Below, piece after piece: positions 34,800 through 43,359 of a stretch of 64,000 nt of DNA. Numbering within the stretch: the stretch's first letter is position 1; each line of letters starts with the position of its first letter. The notes under the pieces are model-generated. The model was given only the letters and a program-made list of their open reading frames with translations, had not been told where the DNA came from and did not search any database. Origin of the DNA: Bacillota bacterium (GTDB lineage: Bacteria > Bacillota > Bacilli > Paenibacillales > NBRC-103111). The stretch spans positions 1 through 64,000 of the forward strand of contig JAEWGW010000015.1 in the NCBI GenBank assembly GCA_023388055.1, in the 5' to 3' direction. A program made the translations under genes and the position numbers.

Positions 34800-34840
34800 A
34801 AAAAACGCCCGGCAGCGTTCTTTCGAACACCGGGGCGTGG
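34800..34840 (-). terminator. Terminator of the polysaccharide deacetylase gene
   Basis: Minus strand: ACGCCCCGGTGTTC-GAAA-GAACGCTGCCGGGCGT with TTTTTTT after it, 18 bp beyond the stop codon. Confidence 0.88.
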
Positions 34841-34857
34841 GCATGCAGGCAGGTCTC

Positions 34858-36042
34858 TTATTCACCGGGGATTGCCGATTTCAGCAGAAACCGCCGGGTA
34901 TTGGCATCATAAACAGCGACATCCCCATAGAGCTTTTGGAAATCCGCATAATAGATACAGGCTCTTTTGCGTTTGGTTTTCAGCGGTTTGGAAAAGGCGA
35001 CTGTTTTCCCGTTGGAATGGACTGCCTCCGTTGGGCTGATGAGCTTCCACTTTTCTTTTCCCAGGTACAATTCAAGCTGGTTATCCGCATTCTTCTGCAC
35101 GGACCCGCCGATTTGCTCCATCACATTGCGCAGCGGCAAAAATTCCAGCGGTTCATCAAAGCTCATCACCTGGCTCTGAATTTTCTCCATTAACATATCC
35201 GGTGTGATCCAGGGACCTCCGGCGTTTATTCGGGGAATTTGGTAAGGATCCATATCCCGCTCGAGAATCCCGGGTTGGACCGTGAAGGCGTAACGGATTC
35301 CGGCCTGCTTCACCAGCTCGGTTGCTTGTTTATGGTAAATTCCAAAAGGATAGGCCAACGCATCAATTTCATTGGCTTGCAGCGGCTTGAGCTTTTCCAC
35401 GGAGGTCTGAATATCCGCCACAATCCGGTCACGGTAAGCAGCTTCCCCTTCCGTTTTTCCATCCGAAACCTTGGCATCCGCAGCTTTGCCATCCATCATA
35501 AGCCGGTTGGTTAAATAGGCTTTTTCGGATTGTTTGGAGTGCAGGTTGTTGGTGTGAGTCTGGACCTCAATAAAATCTCCGGCGCCGGTCATTTCCGTAA
35601 TTTGTTCTTTGGACAAAGAGGGAATGCGGCTATGATGGGGGTTTTCCAGATCCTTCGTAATAATGAAGTGAACTGCCGGTACAGATAATTGCTTCAGAAC
35701 GGGGTAGGCGTTGGTATAAAAACTGCTGTATCCGTCATCGAAGGTGACCAGCACCGCATTATCCGGAACCCCCCCTCCCTCCATAAACCGCTTGAATTGC
35801 TGGAAGGTAATAAACTGAAAGCCCTGCTGCTTCAGATGGGATAGCTGCTCCCGGAACAAAGCAGTGGTAATGGTTCCCCCGCTTTGGGCCTGGTCATCAA
35901 TGTGGTGATACAGCAGAACGGCAATCTGATCCTGATAATGGCGGGCTCCCTTATGGGAATACGAGTACCCCACACTGCAGGTTGCCAGCAGAACAACCAC
36001 CAAGAAAAATACAATAAAATAACGGTGTGTAATAAGACGCAT
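34858..36042 (-). CDS. Polysaccharide deacetylase with C-terminal copper-amine-oxidase-like domain
   Basis: 394 residues. N-terminal membrane anchor or signal (about 8-26). NodB-type deacetylase domain of the PgaB/IcaB group: AVLLYHHIDD, VTFDDGYSSFYTNAYPVL (catalytic Asp pair), EVQTHTNNLHS (metal His) and ALAYPFGIY. Residues about 305-390 look like the stalk/copper amine oxidase N-like domain common in Paenibacillus surface proteins (EFLPLRNVMEQIGGSV). Extracellular; probably removes N-acetyl groups from a surface glycan such as PNAG or peptidoglycan. Monocistronic, with its own terminator. Confidence 0.85.
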   Translation of the reverse strand: MRLITHRYFIVFFLVVVLLATCSVGYSYSHKGARHYQDQIAVLLYHHIDDQAQSGGTITTALFREQLSHLKQQGFQFITFQQFKRFMEGGGVPDNAVLVTFDDGYSSFYTNAYPVLKQLSVPAVHFIITKDLENPHHSRIPSLSKEQITEMTGAGDFIEVQTHTNNLHSKQSEKAYLTNRLMMDGKAADAKVSDGKTEGEAAYRDRIVADIQTSVEKLKPLQANEIDALAYPFGIYHKQATELVKQAGIRYAFTVQPGILERDMDPYQIPRINAGGPWITPDMLMEKIQSQVMSFDEPLEFLPLRNVMEQIGGSVQKNADNQLELYLGKEKWKLISPTEAVHSNGKTVAFSKPLKTKRKRACIYYADFQKLYGDVAVYDANTRRFLLKSAIPGE

Positions 36043-36136
36043 GATGCAAGCATTCTCCTTGAGCCAGTATAACGCATGCCTATTATACTATGCGGCTTCA
36101 AGTTTTCACAGCTCGAAATTTTGCGTCTTCTTCCCT

Positions 36137-37294
36137 CTATTCCTCGTCCTGCAAATCCGGCACCGTCCGGGTGCTGCGCACTCCGTCCAGCAGCTTCATC
36201 AGCTCATCCGGCTCGATCAGACGTTTGTTCCGGTCCGCCTCCAGACGCACCTCCCGCATCAGCTCATCGCTCAGCTCCCGCTCGGGGCGGACCCCCTTCT
36301 GACGCAAAATATGGGCTACGGTTTTCCAGCCGGAATGTTTGCCCAACACAAAACGGTGCTCCGCGCCAACCTCCACGGGATCAAAGCTTTGGTAGGTTTC
36401 CCGGTTCTTCAGCATGCCGTCCACATGGATGCCCGATTCGTGGGTGAAGACCATTGGGCCCACAATCGGCTTCGCCGGAGGCAGCGGACGTCCCGCCGCA
36501 GCACTGACCAGCTCTGCCAGCTCCTTGAATTGGATGGTATCCAGTCCTGTTCGGCCACCGTACAGATGCTTCCAGGCCAACGCAACCTCCTCCATGGAGG
36601 CATTGCCCGCCCGTTCGCCGATGCCCGTTACCGTAGTACTGGCCCATATGGCTCCCGCCTCCAGCGCAGCCAGGGTATTGGCCGTCGCCATGCCGAAGTC
36701 ATTGTGGCAGTGAACCTCCAGCTCCACATCCTCGGGGCATTCCCCCAGGATGGACCGGATCTTCTCACGCACCGTCACCGGCTGGAGCACGGACACCGTA
36801 TCGGCATACCGGAACCTGCGGATCCCGTCACTGTACAAACTGAGCACCAGCTCTGCCAAAAACGGCGTATACGCTCTTGACGCATCCTCAAAACCAACAG
36901 AAATCCCCAGGTTGAACTTTTGGGCGTAGCTCACCGCTCTGCGGATCATGGAAACAATTTCCTGCCGGTTCATATGCAGCTTCGCCTTAATTTGCAGGTC
37001 GGAGGTAGGAATGGTCAGATGCACCCAATTCACTCCCGTAAGCAAGGAAGCGTCGATATCCTCCTTTAACGCGCGGTTCCACGCCGACAGTTGAATGGGC
37101 AGATCCATCTCCACAATGGAGCGGATAACCGCACGTTCCTCCTCCCCCATTGCCGGAATGCCGATCTCCGCCTGCTCCACGCCGGCTTTAGCCAGCCCCC
37201 GTACAATTTCCCGTTTCTCATCTGGCGAGAACACTACACCCGCCGCCTGCTCTCCGTCCCGCAACGTGGTATCGCAAAATTTGATGGGTTTCAT
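36137..37294 (-). CDS. nifV: Homocitrate synthase
   Basis: 385 residues. Condenses acetyl-CoA and 2-oxoglutarate to homocitrate, the organic ligand of FeMo-co. HMGL-like barrel: FCDTTLRDGEQAAGVVFSPDEK (metal-binding Asp, catalytic Arg) and HCHNDFGMATANTLAALEAGA (His-x-His metal ligands). The C-terminal GIHVDGMLKN segment fits NifV rather than isopropylmalate synthase, and it lacks the LeuA regulatory domain. AAAGGAG precedes the ATG. Transcribed from its own GlnR-flanked promoter, 1.35 kb from the rest of the nif genes. Confidence 0.94.
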   Translation of the reverse strand: MKPIKFCDTTLRDGEQAAGVVFSPDEKREIVRGLAKAGVEQAEIGIPAMGEEERAVIRSIVEMDLPIQLSAWNRALKEDIDASLLTGVNWVHLTIPTSDLQIKAKLHMNRQEIVSMIRRAVSYAQKFNLGISVGFEDASRAYTPFLAELVLSLYSDGIRRFRYADTVSVLQPVTVREKIRSILGECPEDVELEVHCHNDFGMATANTLAALEAGAIWASTTVTGIGERAGNASMEEVALAWKHLYGGRTGLDTIQFKELAELVSAAAGRPLPPAKPIVGPMVFTHESGIHVDGMLKNRETYQSFDPVEVGAEHRFVLGKHSGWKTVAHILRQKGVRPERELSDELMREVRLEADRNKRLIEPDELMKLLDGVRSTRTVPDLQDEE

Positions 37295-37311
37295 GAGTGA
37301 TCTCTCCTTTA

Positions 37312-37328
37312 TGTTATATTATCTAACA
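37312..37328. promoter_or_regulatory. GlnR box II of nifV (downstream of the promoter)
   Basis: TGTTATATTATCTAACA fits the GlnR/TnrA consensus TGTNA-N7-TNACA exactly. Centre at about +32 from the likely start point and directly before the ribosome site, so it should repress under nitrogen excess, as described for the second GlnR site of the Paenibacillus nif promoter. Confidence 0.85.
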
Positions 37329-37358
37329 TTAATTACGTAATTTCAATATTATTTATCC

Positions 37359-37388
37359 ATGATACGCAGAGTTTTTCCACTTCGTCAA
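37359..37388 (-). promoter_or_regulatory. Sigma-A promoter of nifV
   Basis: -35 TTGACG (37388-37383), 18-bp spacer, -10 TATCAT (37364-37359). It sits between the two GlnR boxes. Confidence 0.75.
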
Positions 37389-37437
37389 TCGTCACTTTAG
37401 TCAAAAGTCCCGTATTCACATATTATTCACGATTTTG

Positions 37438-37454
37438 TGTTATGTTTTTTAACA
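37438..37454. promoter_or_regulatory. GlnR box I of nifV (upstream of the promoter)
   Basis: TGTTATGTTTTTTAACA, exact match to TGTNA-N7-TNACA, centred about 94 bp before the likely start point. Probable activation site. Confidence 0.85.
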
Positions 37455-37557
37455 TTGCAATTGGAGCATCATATTGGATTTGGGGCACAGGGCGTTTGGC
37501 TTCATTTGGATTCCGCGCATTACATCGGGTTCTGAGCATCATGTTGGCGCATCTCGA

Positions 37558-38225
37558 TTCTAACAGCGGTGAGCGCCGCTATTTGTCCCCAAAACCCACT
37601 TTTCCCATTCTAACGGCGGTATAAGCCTCTATTTGGACAAAACCAGGCCTCTAGCCCATCATTTTGATCAAATAGAGGCTCTCACCGCCGTTAGAATTCA
37701 GAAACCCGCATTTTAGCACAAATAGAGGCTCTCACCGCCGTTAGAATCGCCCGTGGCCTAGCGGCCATCCCCAGGAATGAAAATGCCGGGGCAGACGCGG
37801 CACTTTCGTATAAAGGGAGCGAGCGGACAGTGGGCAGAAAAATGGGGGTACGGATTTTTAACGAATCTCAGCCACGCTATTTCGCTCCTATGGCCCTTCT
37901 TCCGGTTGTAACGAATCTGAGGCGCCTTATTCCGGCTCAAAGACACTGAAAAGGACCTGAACGTAAGTAATAGCGTGGCTCAGATTCGTTACGTTGGCAA
38001 ACAGCCCATTTTTCGCTATATAAGCACTGTGAGATTCGTTAGAATCGCCCGCTGCCCAGCGGCCATCGCCAGGGATGAAAATGCCGGGGCAGACGCAGCG
38101 TTTTCGTATAGAAATCCCCGTTTCAGCACAAGTAGAGGCTCTGGCCGCCGTTAGAATCACCCATGGCCCAGCGGGACCATCGCCAACAACGAAACTGCCG
38201 GGGCGGATTCGGCACTTTCGTATAA
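37558..38225. repeat. Composite repeat region between the NifW-like gene and nifV
   Basis: No gene fits here. TAACGG-type units: forward at 37558 and 37608; inverted at 37669-37697, 37720-37747 and 38131-38157. A TAACGAATCT subtype runs forward at 37859 and 37909 and inverted at 37969-37992 and 38019-38045. A separate element of about 67 bp (starts TCGCCCGTGGCC, contains AAAATGCCGGGGCAGACGC, ends CTTTCGTATA) occurs three times, at 37747-37813, 38045-38112 and 38157-38225, each time directly attached to a GTTAGAAT end. From 38380 to 38641 there is only a TCTCTC-rich, low-complexity stretch with a tandem TCCTACACTTGT. Confidence 0.82.
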
Positions 38226-38299
38226 AATTCATCCACGTATCCACACTCCCGCAACAGCCTCCGTCCCATAAGCAGCTCCCATCCCATACCCACCCCATA

Positions 38300-38335
38300 A
38301 AGCAAAAAAACACCGCGTCCGCCGCGGCGTTTTTC
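38300..38335. terminator. Bidirectional terminator in the hesA-nifV gap
   Basis: AAAAAAACACCGCG-TCCG-CCGCGGCGTTTTT: GC-rich stem with A-run on one side and T-run on the other. On the minus strand it would end transcripts coming from nifB...hesA and the NifW-like gene. Confidence 0.75.
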
Positions 38336-38641
38336 CTGTCCAATTTTTGTTTTTCTTCAGTTCGTTTCCACACTTGTTCCTACACTTGTTCCTACACTTA
38401 GTTACTCTAATTTTAGTTTCTCTACACTTAGCTTCTCTCTACCGGTCTCTCTGTATCTAGCTTCTCTCTATTTACTGGCTCTCTATTCGCCCAACGCAGG
38501 AAGACTATGCGCCGTCCGCCAGCTTCTCCTGTATCCAACTCTCCACTCCACCCGCAGGCGGGGTAACGTCCATCCGTTCCTTGTCCCCAATTCGAACCCT
38601 GTAGCTCATTCAACTACAGCTGCAGCCACCAGGCCAACCCC

Positions 38642-38971
38642 TTAGCCGCAGCTGGTTTTGCAGGAAGCGCAGGCCGAGGTGCCGAAGCAGCCTGACGACC
38701 AAGCGGCTAACTGCTGTCCGCCAAACTGGTCGGCGCCCACATCCTTCACGGCCTTCTCCAGGCACCAGCGCAGCGCCGCGAAACACTCCTCCTCCGTGGA
38801 CTCCGCTGTCACCTTTCCCTCCAGCTCCACCGCCTCCAGATAAAACCGGAACCGGAGCATCACCGGTATCCTTTTGCCCTCCAGGGACCCCTCTGTATAC
38901 GGGATGCTGCAGTAATCCAAAAACTCTTCCACTTCCACCACATTATCGGGCAGCTTGATGTATTCCGGCAT
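38642..38971 (-). CDS. Putative NifW-like nitrogenase-associated protein with Cys-rich tail
   Basis: 109 residues. Residues 8-45 (VEEFLDYCSIPYTEGSLEG, MLRFRFYLEA) resemble the conserved AEDFFxxFxVPYDPxVVxxxRLHILxRF pattern of NifW, the nitrogenase-protective protein; the following ECFAALRWCLEKAVKDV fits its second helix. The C terminus SGCFGTSACASCKTSCG is extra and may bind metal. Starts 29 bp inside the end of hesA (AGAGGAGG before the ATG), so it is co-transcribed with the nif genes. The assignment is by eye and the similarity is weak. It is not HesB/IscA: the CxnCGC pattern is absent. Confidence 0.5.
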   Translation of the reverse strand: MPEYIKLPDNVVEVEEFLDYCSIPYTEGSLEGKRIPVMLRFRFYLEAVELEGKVTAESTEEECFAALRWCLEKAVKDVGADQFGGQQLAAWSSGCFGTSACASCKTSCG

Positions 38972-39728
38972 GAGTGTGCCTCCTCTCCGCACATGCGGGG
39001 CATAATGGAGTATCCTCCAGTTTGATCCGGATGGAACTCAGATCCAATGTGTTGAAACGCACCATCTCACCAACGGTGGGTTGGCCGATGCCAGTGATCC
39101 ACTTAACTGCTTCCATGGCCGCCATAGTCCCCGCCATACCCGAGGTAGCTCCCAGCACCGGGAAACCCAAGGGCTCCCACCCCGCATCCCGGACGGGATA
39201 AAGGCATTCCAGGCAGGGTGTCTCTCCCGGCACAATCACTGACAGCGAAATCTCGAAGGCGTACATGGCCGCCTCCACCATAGGCACCCCCACCTTCCGG
39301 CAGGCATCGTTTAACGCATACCGCTCCGGGAAGTCATAACGCGCATCAATGACGATATCTGCAGCGGCGGCCCATTCCACAGCCCGGTCCACCGTAATCC
39401 GCTCCGGGTACGCCTCAATTTCCACGCGGGGGTTAATCCGTTTGATGCTTTCCACTGCACAGGGAATCCGGGGTTCGCCGATCCGTGAGGCATCCATGAG
39501 GATTTGCCGGTTCAAATCCGGGGGTTTGATGATCCCTTCATGGGCCAGAATCAGCTTGCCCACTCCTGCCGCAGCCAGATACAAGGCGGCCGTACCACCC
39601 AAACCTCCGATACCCGCCACAAACACAGTCGATTTCTCCAGCAGCTTTTGCCCTTCCTCACCCACAAGCTTAACCTGCCTGGCGAAGGGGTTCATATCCT
39701 CCTGAAACGTCCCACTCTCTTTATCCAT
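38943..39728 (-). CDS. hesA: HesA (MoeB/ThiF-like) nitrogen-fixation protein
   Basis: 261 residues. E1-like adenylyltransferase fold: GIGGLGGTAALYLAAAGVGKLILAHEG nucleotide loop, DLNRQILMDASRIGEP, IDARYDFPERYALNDACRKVGVPMVEAA, and zinc ligands CLECLYP ... CPAC. HesA lies between nifX and nifV in Paenibacillus clusters and supports nitrogenase maturation, perhaps in metal or sulfur handling. ATG at 39728 has GGGGAGGAAG. Twenty-three bp after the NifX-associated gene. Confidence 0.92.
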   Translation of the reverse strand: MDKESGTFQEDMNPFARQVKLVGEEGQKLLEKSTVFVAGIGGLGGTAALYLAAAGVGKLILAHEGIIKPPDLNRQILMDASRIGEPRIPCAVESIKRINPRVEIEAYPERITVDRAVEWAAAADIVIDARYDFPERYALNDACRKVGVPMVEAAMYAFEISLSVIVPGETPCLECLYPVRDAGWEPLGFPVLGATSGMAGTMAAMEAVKWITGIGQPTVGEMVRFNTLDLSSIRIKLEDTPLCPACAERRHTHAGIHQAAR

Positions 39729-39751
39729 TCCGCTTCCTCCCCGTTGATCCG

Positions 39752-40228
39752 TTACAGTTGCGCGATGTCCGGGTATCTCTCCAGCCATTCCAAACCTGCC
39801 GCAATAAACCGTTCGCCTTCCTCTATCGCCTTGTCCATAGACGTAAACCCGAACTGTCCCTGCCGCCAGCCATGCACCGACAGCACCAGCCTGCCGCTAT
39901 AGACCACCGCTCTGCCCAAACCCTCGTCGTCCATCTCCACAATACTGCCGATGCGGGCGCCGGTCCGGATCTCCAGAGCCATGGCCACCGCCTGGAAGAA
40001 GATCGCCGCCTGCCGCCGGATGGGAGCCGAATCGGCACCGCACAGCGTATCCGCCCCTTTGAAGGCATCGGAGTCCAGCAGGAAATATTTCTGCAGCCGC
40101 GCTTCCTTGGGCTTCTGCGCCCACAGTCCGAATTTATCGTAGGAATCCAGTATACTCAGCACACAATTGACAAACGGATATACCTTGCCGCTGGTTGGTC
40201 CGGCTTGTGTTGCGGTGTGTTCCGGCAT
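39752..40228 (-). CDS. NifX-associated nitrogen-fixation protein (DUF269)
   Basis: 158 residues. Matches the DUF269 pattern well: VNCVLSILDSYDKFGLWAQKP near the N terminus, FFQAVAMALEIRTGARIGSIVEMDDEGLGRAVVYSGRLVLSVHGWR, FGFTSMDKAIEEGERFIAAGLEWLERYPDIA. DUF269 genes normally follow nifX and are thought to help store or transfer FeMo-co precursors. Starts immediately after the nifX stop. Some Paenibacillus clusters carry an unnamed orf at this place. Confidence 0.88.
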   Translation of the reverse strand: MPEHTATQAGPTSGKVYPFVNCVLSILDSYDKFGLWAQKPKEARLQKYFLLDSDAFKGADTLCGADSAPIRRQAAIFFQAVAMALEIRTGARIGSIVEMDDEGLGRAVVYSGRLVLSVHGWRQGQFGFTSMDKAIEEGERFIAAGLEWLERYPDIAQL

Positions 40229-40606
40229 TTATACTCCCTCCTCCGCCTTGCGCATGGCCTTCACCAGCCACAATGGGGGTTTGTTGGCCAGCATAGCCAC
40301 AAGCCGTTCCAATTGGCCGACAATTTCCGTGCCTTCCTCCACCTTCAGCGGCATTACACCGGAGCGGGTGACCTTAGCCGCCGCCGCAGGGCCGATCTGG
40401 CAGACAAACAGCAGAGTGCAGTCCTTAATCAGGTCCACCCGCCGCTCATTCTTTTCCGACTCCACCTGGATATTCTGCTCCGAAACCTCCCGGGGCTCCA
40501 GCCATCTGTAGCTCTGGCCATCCACCTCGAATACCGAAAACACCATACACCGTCCAAAATGGGAGTCCACCCGTTTTCCATCCTCTGTCGCAAACGCCAC
40601 CTTCAC
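40229..40606 (-). CDS. nifX: FeMo-co carrier protein NifX
   Basis: 125 residues. Single NifX/NifB-C-terminal-like domain: MKVAFATEDGKRVDSHFGRCMVFSVFEVDG, then CTLLFVCQIGPAAAAKVTRSGVMPLKVEEGTEI. Carries NifB-co or the VK cluster between NifB, NifEN and NifDK. Start overlaps the nifN stop by 4 bp (ATGA). Confidence 0.93.
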   Translation of the reverse strand: MKVAFATEDGKRVDSHFGRCMVFSVFEVDGQSYRWLEPREVSEQNIQVESEKNERRVDLIKDCTLLFVCQIGPAAAAKVTRSGVMPLKVEEGTEIVGQLERLVAMLANKPPLWLVKAMRKAEEGV

Positions 40607-41919
40607 GCATGAATCCTCCTCTCACCCGACAACAATACATTTCCCAGCCCGTTCACCCACTGGGTAGCGCCTTTATAACCTACACTCACACTCATGGAAG
40701 CCCCGAACCGGTCGAAGATCGGGAAGCCGCACGGATAAAAAGGGATGCCCAAACGCCCCGCTCCCTGCTCCCCGTGAGAGCAGCTGACCCAAACATCCGC
40801 ATGGCAGCGCTTCGCCAGCTCCTCCAGATCCCCCAGATCGCCGATCACCACTTCCTCCTCCATCCGGTCGAACAGCGGGGAGATCACGGGGGCCACCAGC
40901 CCTCCGGGAACGGCGCCCATCTCCTTCAGCCAGCCGGTCATACTGTACAGATGATCCGGCTCCAGCGCCATGGCCACCTGTTTGCCGCCATACACAAAAT
41001 GTGCATCCAGCATGCTGTCCAACAGGAACTCCCGCTCCCACTTGTAACGAACCTGCACATCCTGCCGGCTGAGGGAGGCCAAATAAGCAAACAGCTGGTC
41101 TGTGGGCTTCAGGCCCATGAGGGTGGGGAACACCTTGTAGGGAATCCCCGCACCTGTCTCCAGCAGCTTCGCCGACGGAATCATACTTTCCCCGGCTACA
41201 ATCGTAGCCTCTGCCGTCAGCAGATGCCGCGCGTAATCCAGCGGCAGCCCGCCCCGGGACAAGGGGGTATGCCCGGTGAGGAGATGCCCCGACAGGGAGG
41301 TGGAGATATCCGGAAGAGCGATCACCTCCAGGCCGAAGGAGGAGATAATTTCCTTTAACTCCATCACATCCGCCGGTGTGTAATGGGAACCCACCAGCAG
41401 ATTGATCCGGCCCTTGGTTTTTTTACGGGGACGCTCCTCCTTCAACATCTCCAGAATCCCGTTGATAACAGCCTCCGTGGTTTTGGCATAACCGGATTCC
41501 AATGAGCCCGTAAAGTCGGGAATGGACGCCGCCACCAAAAGCGTATCCTTCACACCGCGTTCCTTGCGGTATTGGCGCAGCTCCCCTTCCACGTCCTCCC
41601 CCGCAACCTCCGTAAGCGCCGTACTCAACACGGCCACAAGAGACGGGCGGTGCTTATCAATTACCGTATCCAAACCCTCCCTCAAGCTTTTGCCCCCGCC
41701 GAAAATCACGTTGAACTCCTGGAGCGCGGTAGTCTGGGAGGCAACCGGCTCGCGGAAATGCCGGGTCATCATGGCTTTGATGAAGGCGGAGCAGCCCTGG
41801 GCTCCATGAATCAAGGGCATAGACCGGTAAAATCCCTGCAAGGCCAACACACCGCCCAGCGGCTGCCCGGTTTTGAACGGATTGATGGAGACCGGCTTTG
41901 CGCTACATTTCCATCCCAT
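40603..41919 (-). CDS. nifN: Nitrogenase cofactor scaffold subunit NifN
   Basis: 438 residues, NifK-like. With NifE it forms the scaffold on which NifB-co matures to FeMo-co. Conserved SINPFKTGQPLGGVLALQGFYRSMPLIHGAQGCSAFIKAMMTRHFREP near the N terminus includes the cluster-binding Cys (GAQGCSAF); STALTEVAGEDVEG corresponds to the third P-cluster segment of NifK with the Cys replaced. Start lies within the last 17 bp of nifE. Confidence 0.96.
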   Translation of the reverse strand: MGWKCSAKPVSINPFKTGQPLGGVLALQGFYRSMPLIHGAQGCSAFIKAMMTRHFREPVASQTTALQEFNVIFGGGKSLREGLDTVIDKHRPSLVAVLSTALTEVAGEDVEGELRQYRKERGVKDTLLVAASIPDFTGSLESGYAKTTEAVINGILEMLKEERPRKKTKGRINLLVGSHYTPADVMELKEIISSFGLEVIALPDISTSLSGHLLTGHTPLSRGGLPLDYARHLLTAEATIVAGESMIPSAKLLETGAGIPYKVFPTLMGLKPTDQLFAYLASLSRQDVQVRYKWEREFLLDSMLDAHFVYGGKQVAMALEPDHLYSMTGWLKEMGAVPGGLVAPVISPLFDRMEEEVVIGDLGDLEELAKRCHADVWVSCSHGEQGAGRLGIPFYPCGFPIFDRFGASMSVSVGYKGATQWVNGLGNVLLSGERRIHA

Positions 41920-43279
41920 AGGTTTCTCCCCCTTGCCATGGCGCCGGACGGTTGACCAGCTTCCACACCGGATTTTCCAGAGCGGCAGTCAGATCCTTCG
42001 CCAGTCTGCGCAAGCCCACATAACCCGTATACGCCACATGCCGTTCCTGATTAATATCCAGAAACGGAATTTGCTCCTTCAAGGAGACGTACATGTTCCG
42101 TCCGCCGGCGACGATGATATCCGCCTTGCGGTCGCGGACAACCTTCAGAATCCGGGCGGCTCCGCCCTCGGGGATCAACTCCGCCTCATTGCCCACCCGT
42201 TCCTTGATCCGGGAAATATCCTCGTCCGAGCTTTTGTTGGTGCCAACTCCAACAACCTTCATACCCAGTTCCTGCAGGGCGCTGATTACCGACCAGCTTT
42301 TGACGCCGCCTGTATAAAGCACCACCCGTTTCCCGCGGAGGACCTTCTTATAAGGCGCCAGGTCCCGGGCCAGCTCATCCTCTTCCTGGCGGATCAGCTT
42401 GCCGATCCGGTCATCCAGCTCCTTGTTCTGCAATTCATAGGCAATCTGCTGCAGCGAAAAGCTGGTCTCTCTGGCTCCGTAGAAGGAAGCCTCCACATAC
42501 GGAACACCGTAGGTTTCCTTCATATTCCGGGCCAGGGAAATCAGCGCCCGGCTGCAAACCACAACGTCCAGCTTGGCCCGGTGGGCGTACCGGATATCCT
42601 GGAAGCGCCCGTCTCCGGTAATCCGCGACAATACCCGGATGCCCGCTTTGCCCAGCAGCTCCTCAATATCCCACTGCTCCCCGGCAATGTTGTACTCCCC
42701 GATCAGATTGATATCAAGAGGCGTCAACGCGCTTTCCTCCGGTTCGGCCGTGCCGATGACATGCTTGAACAGCGCATTGCCGGCCAGGCGGTTGCCGTAA
42801 TTCTTGTTCCCCGCAAAACCAGGGCTGTGCACCGGCACCACCGGAACTCCCCATTGGTCAGAGGCCGCAGAGCACACCGCATCCAAATCCTCGCCGGTCA
42901 AAGCCGTCACACAGGTGGAGTACACAAACACAGCAGGGGGAGAAAACCGCTCCACGATCATATCAATGGCCTGGCGCAGCTTCTTTTCGCCGCCCATGAT
43001 GATGTCCTGCTCCGTCAAATCCGTGTTGAAGCCGTACCGGTACAGGGTCGGACCGGAGGAGAGGCTGCCTCTTGCCTCCCAGCTGTTGCCCGCGCAGCCT
43101 GCAGGGCCGTGAATCAGATGCGCGGCATCCGCGATAGGCAGGAGGGTAATCTGGGCGCCGTCGAAGGAACAGCCCCCCGCCGAGTCTCCCGGCTTAGGCT
43201 TCGGACAGCCTTTTTTCGCCGGTGTGCTGTGCTCGCAATCCGGCTCGGGAATCCACCCCGATTTTCCAATTGTGCCCAC
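41903..43279 (-). CDS. nifE: Nitrogenase cofactor scaffold subunit NifE
   Basis: 458 residues, NifD-like. GTG start with AAGGAGGGG. Cluster-binding regions GGCSFDGAQITLLPIADAAHLIHGPAGCAGNSW and STCVTALTGEDLDAV, nucleotide-domain LYTGGVKSWSVISALQELGMKVVG. The His that binds FeMo-co in NifD is absent, as expected. Forms NifE2N2 with the next gene product. A hairpin precedes it after nifK. Confidence 0.96.
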   Translation of the reverse strand: MGTIGKSGWIPEPDCEHSTPAKKGCPKPKPGDSAGGCSFDGAQITLLPIADAAHLIHGPAGCAGNSWEARGSLSSGPTLYRYGFNTDLTEQDIIMGGEKKLRQAIDMIVERFSPPAVFVYSTCVTALTGEDLDAVCSAASDQWGVPVVPVHSPGFAGNKNYGNRLAGNALFKHVIGTAEPEESALTPLDINLIGEYNIAGEQWDIEELLGKAGIRVLSRITGDGRFQDIRYAHRAKLDVVVCSRALISLARNMKETYGVPYVEASFYGARETSFSLQQIAYELQNKELDDRIGKLIRQEEDELARDLAPYKKVLRGKRVVLYTGGVKSWSVISALQELGMKVVGVGTNKSSDEDISRIKERVGNEAELIPEGGAARILKVVRDRKADIIVAGGRNMYVSLKEQIPFLDINQERHVAYTGYVGLRRLAKDLTAALENPVWKLVNRPAPWQGGETYGMEM

Positions 43280-43359
43280 GATAATCCCCTCCTTGTTTTC
43301 TGTCTATTATACAGCGAATAAACCCGCGCCAATGTTGCAATTGTTTGTCAATTTGGCAT

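Noticed and set aside
37558..38225. Regularly spaced repeats that could suggest a CRISPR array
   Set aside because: Units occur in both orientations, vary in sequence, and have no constant spacer length or adjacent cas genes.
38560..38641. tRNA-like segment (TTCGAA loop and a CTGTAG/CTACAG stem)
   Set aside because: No acceptor stem or D-arm can be formed around it; it does not fold as a tRNA.
38642..38971. HesB/IscA-type scaffold next to hesA
   Set aside because: The required C-x(n)-C-G-C cysteine pattern is missing; cysteines cluster only in the tail with different spacing.
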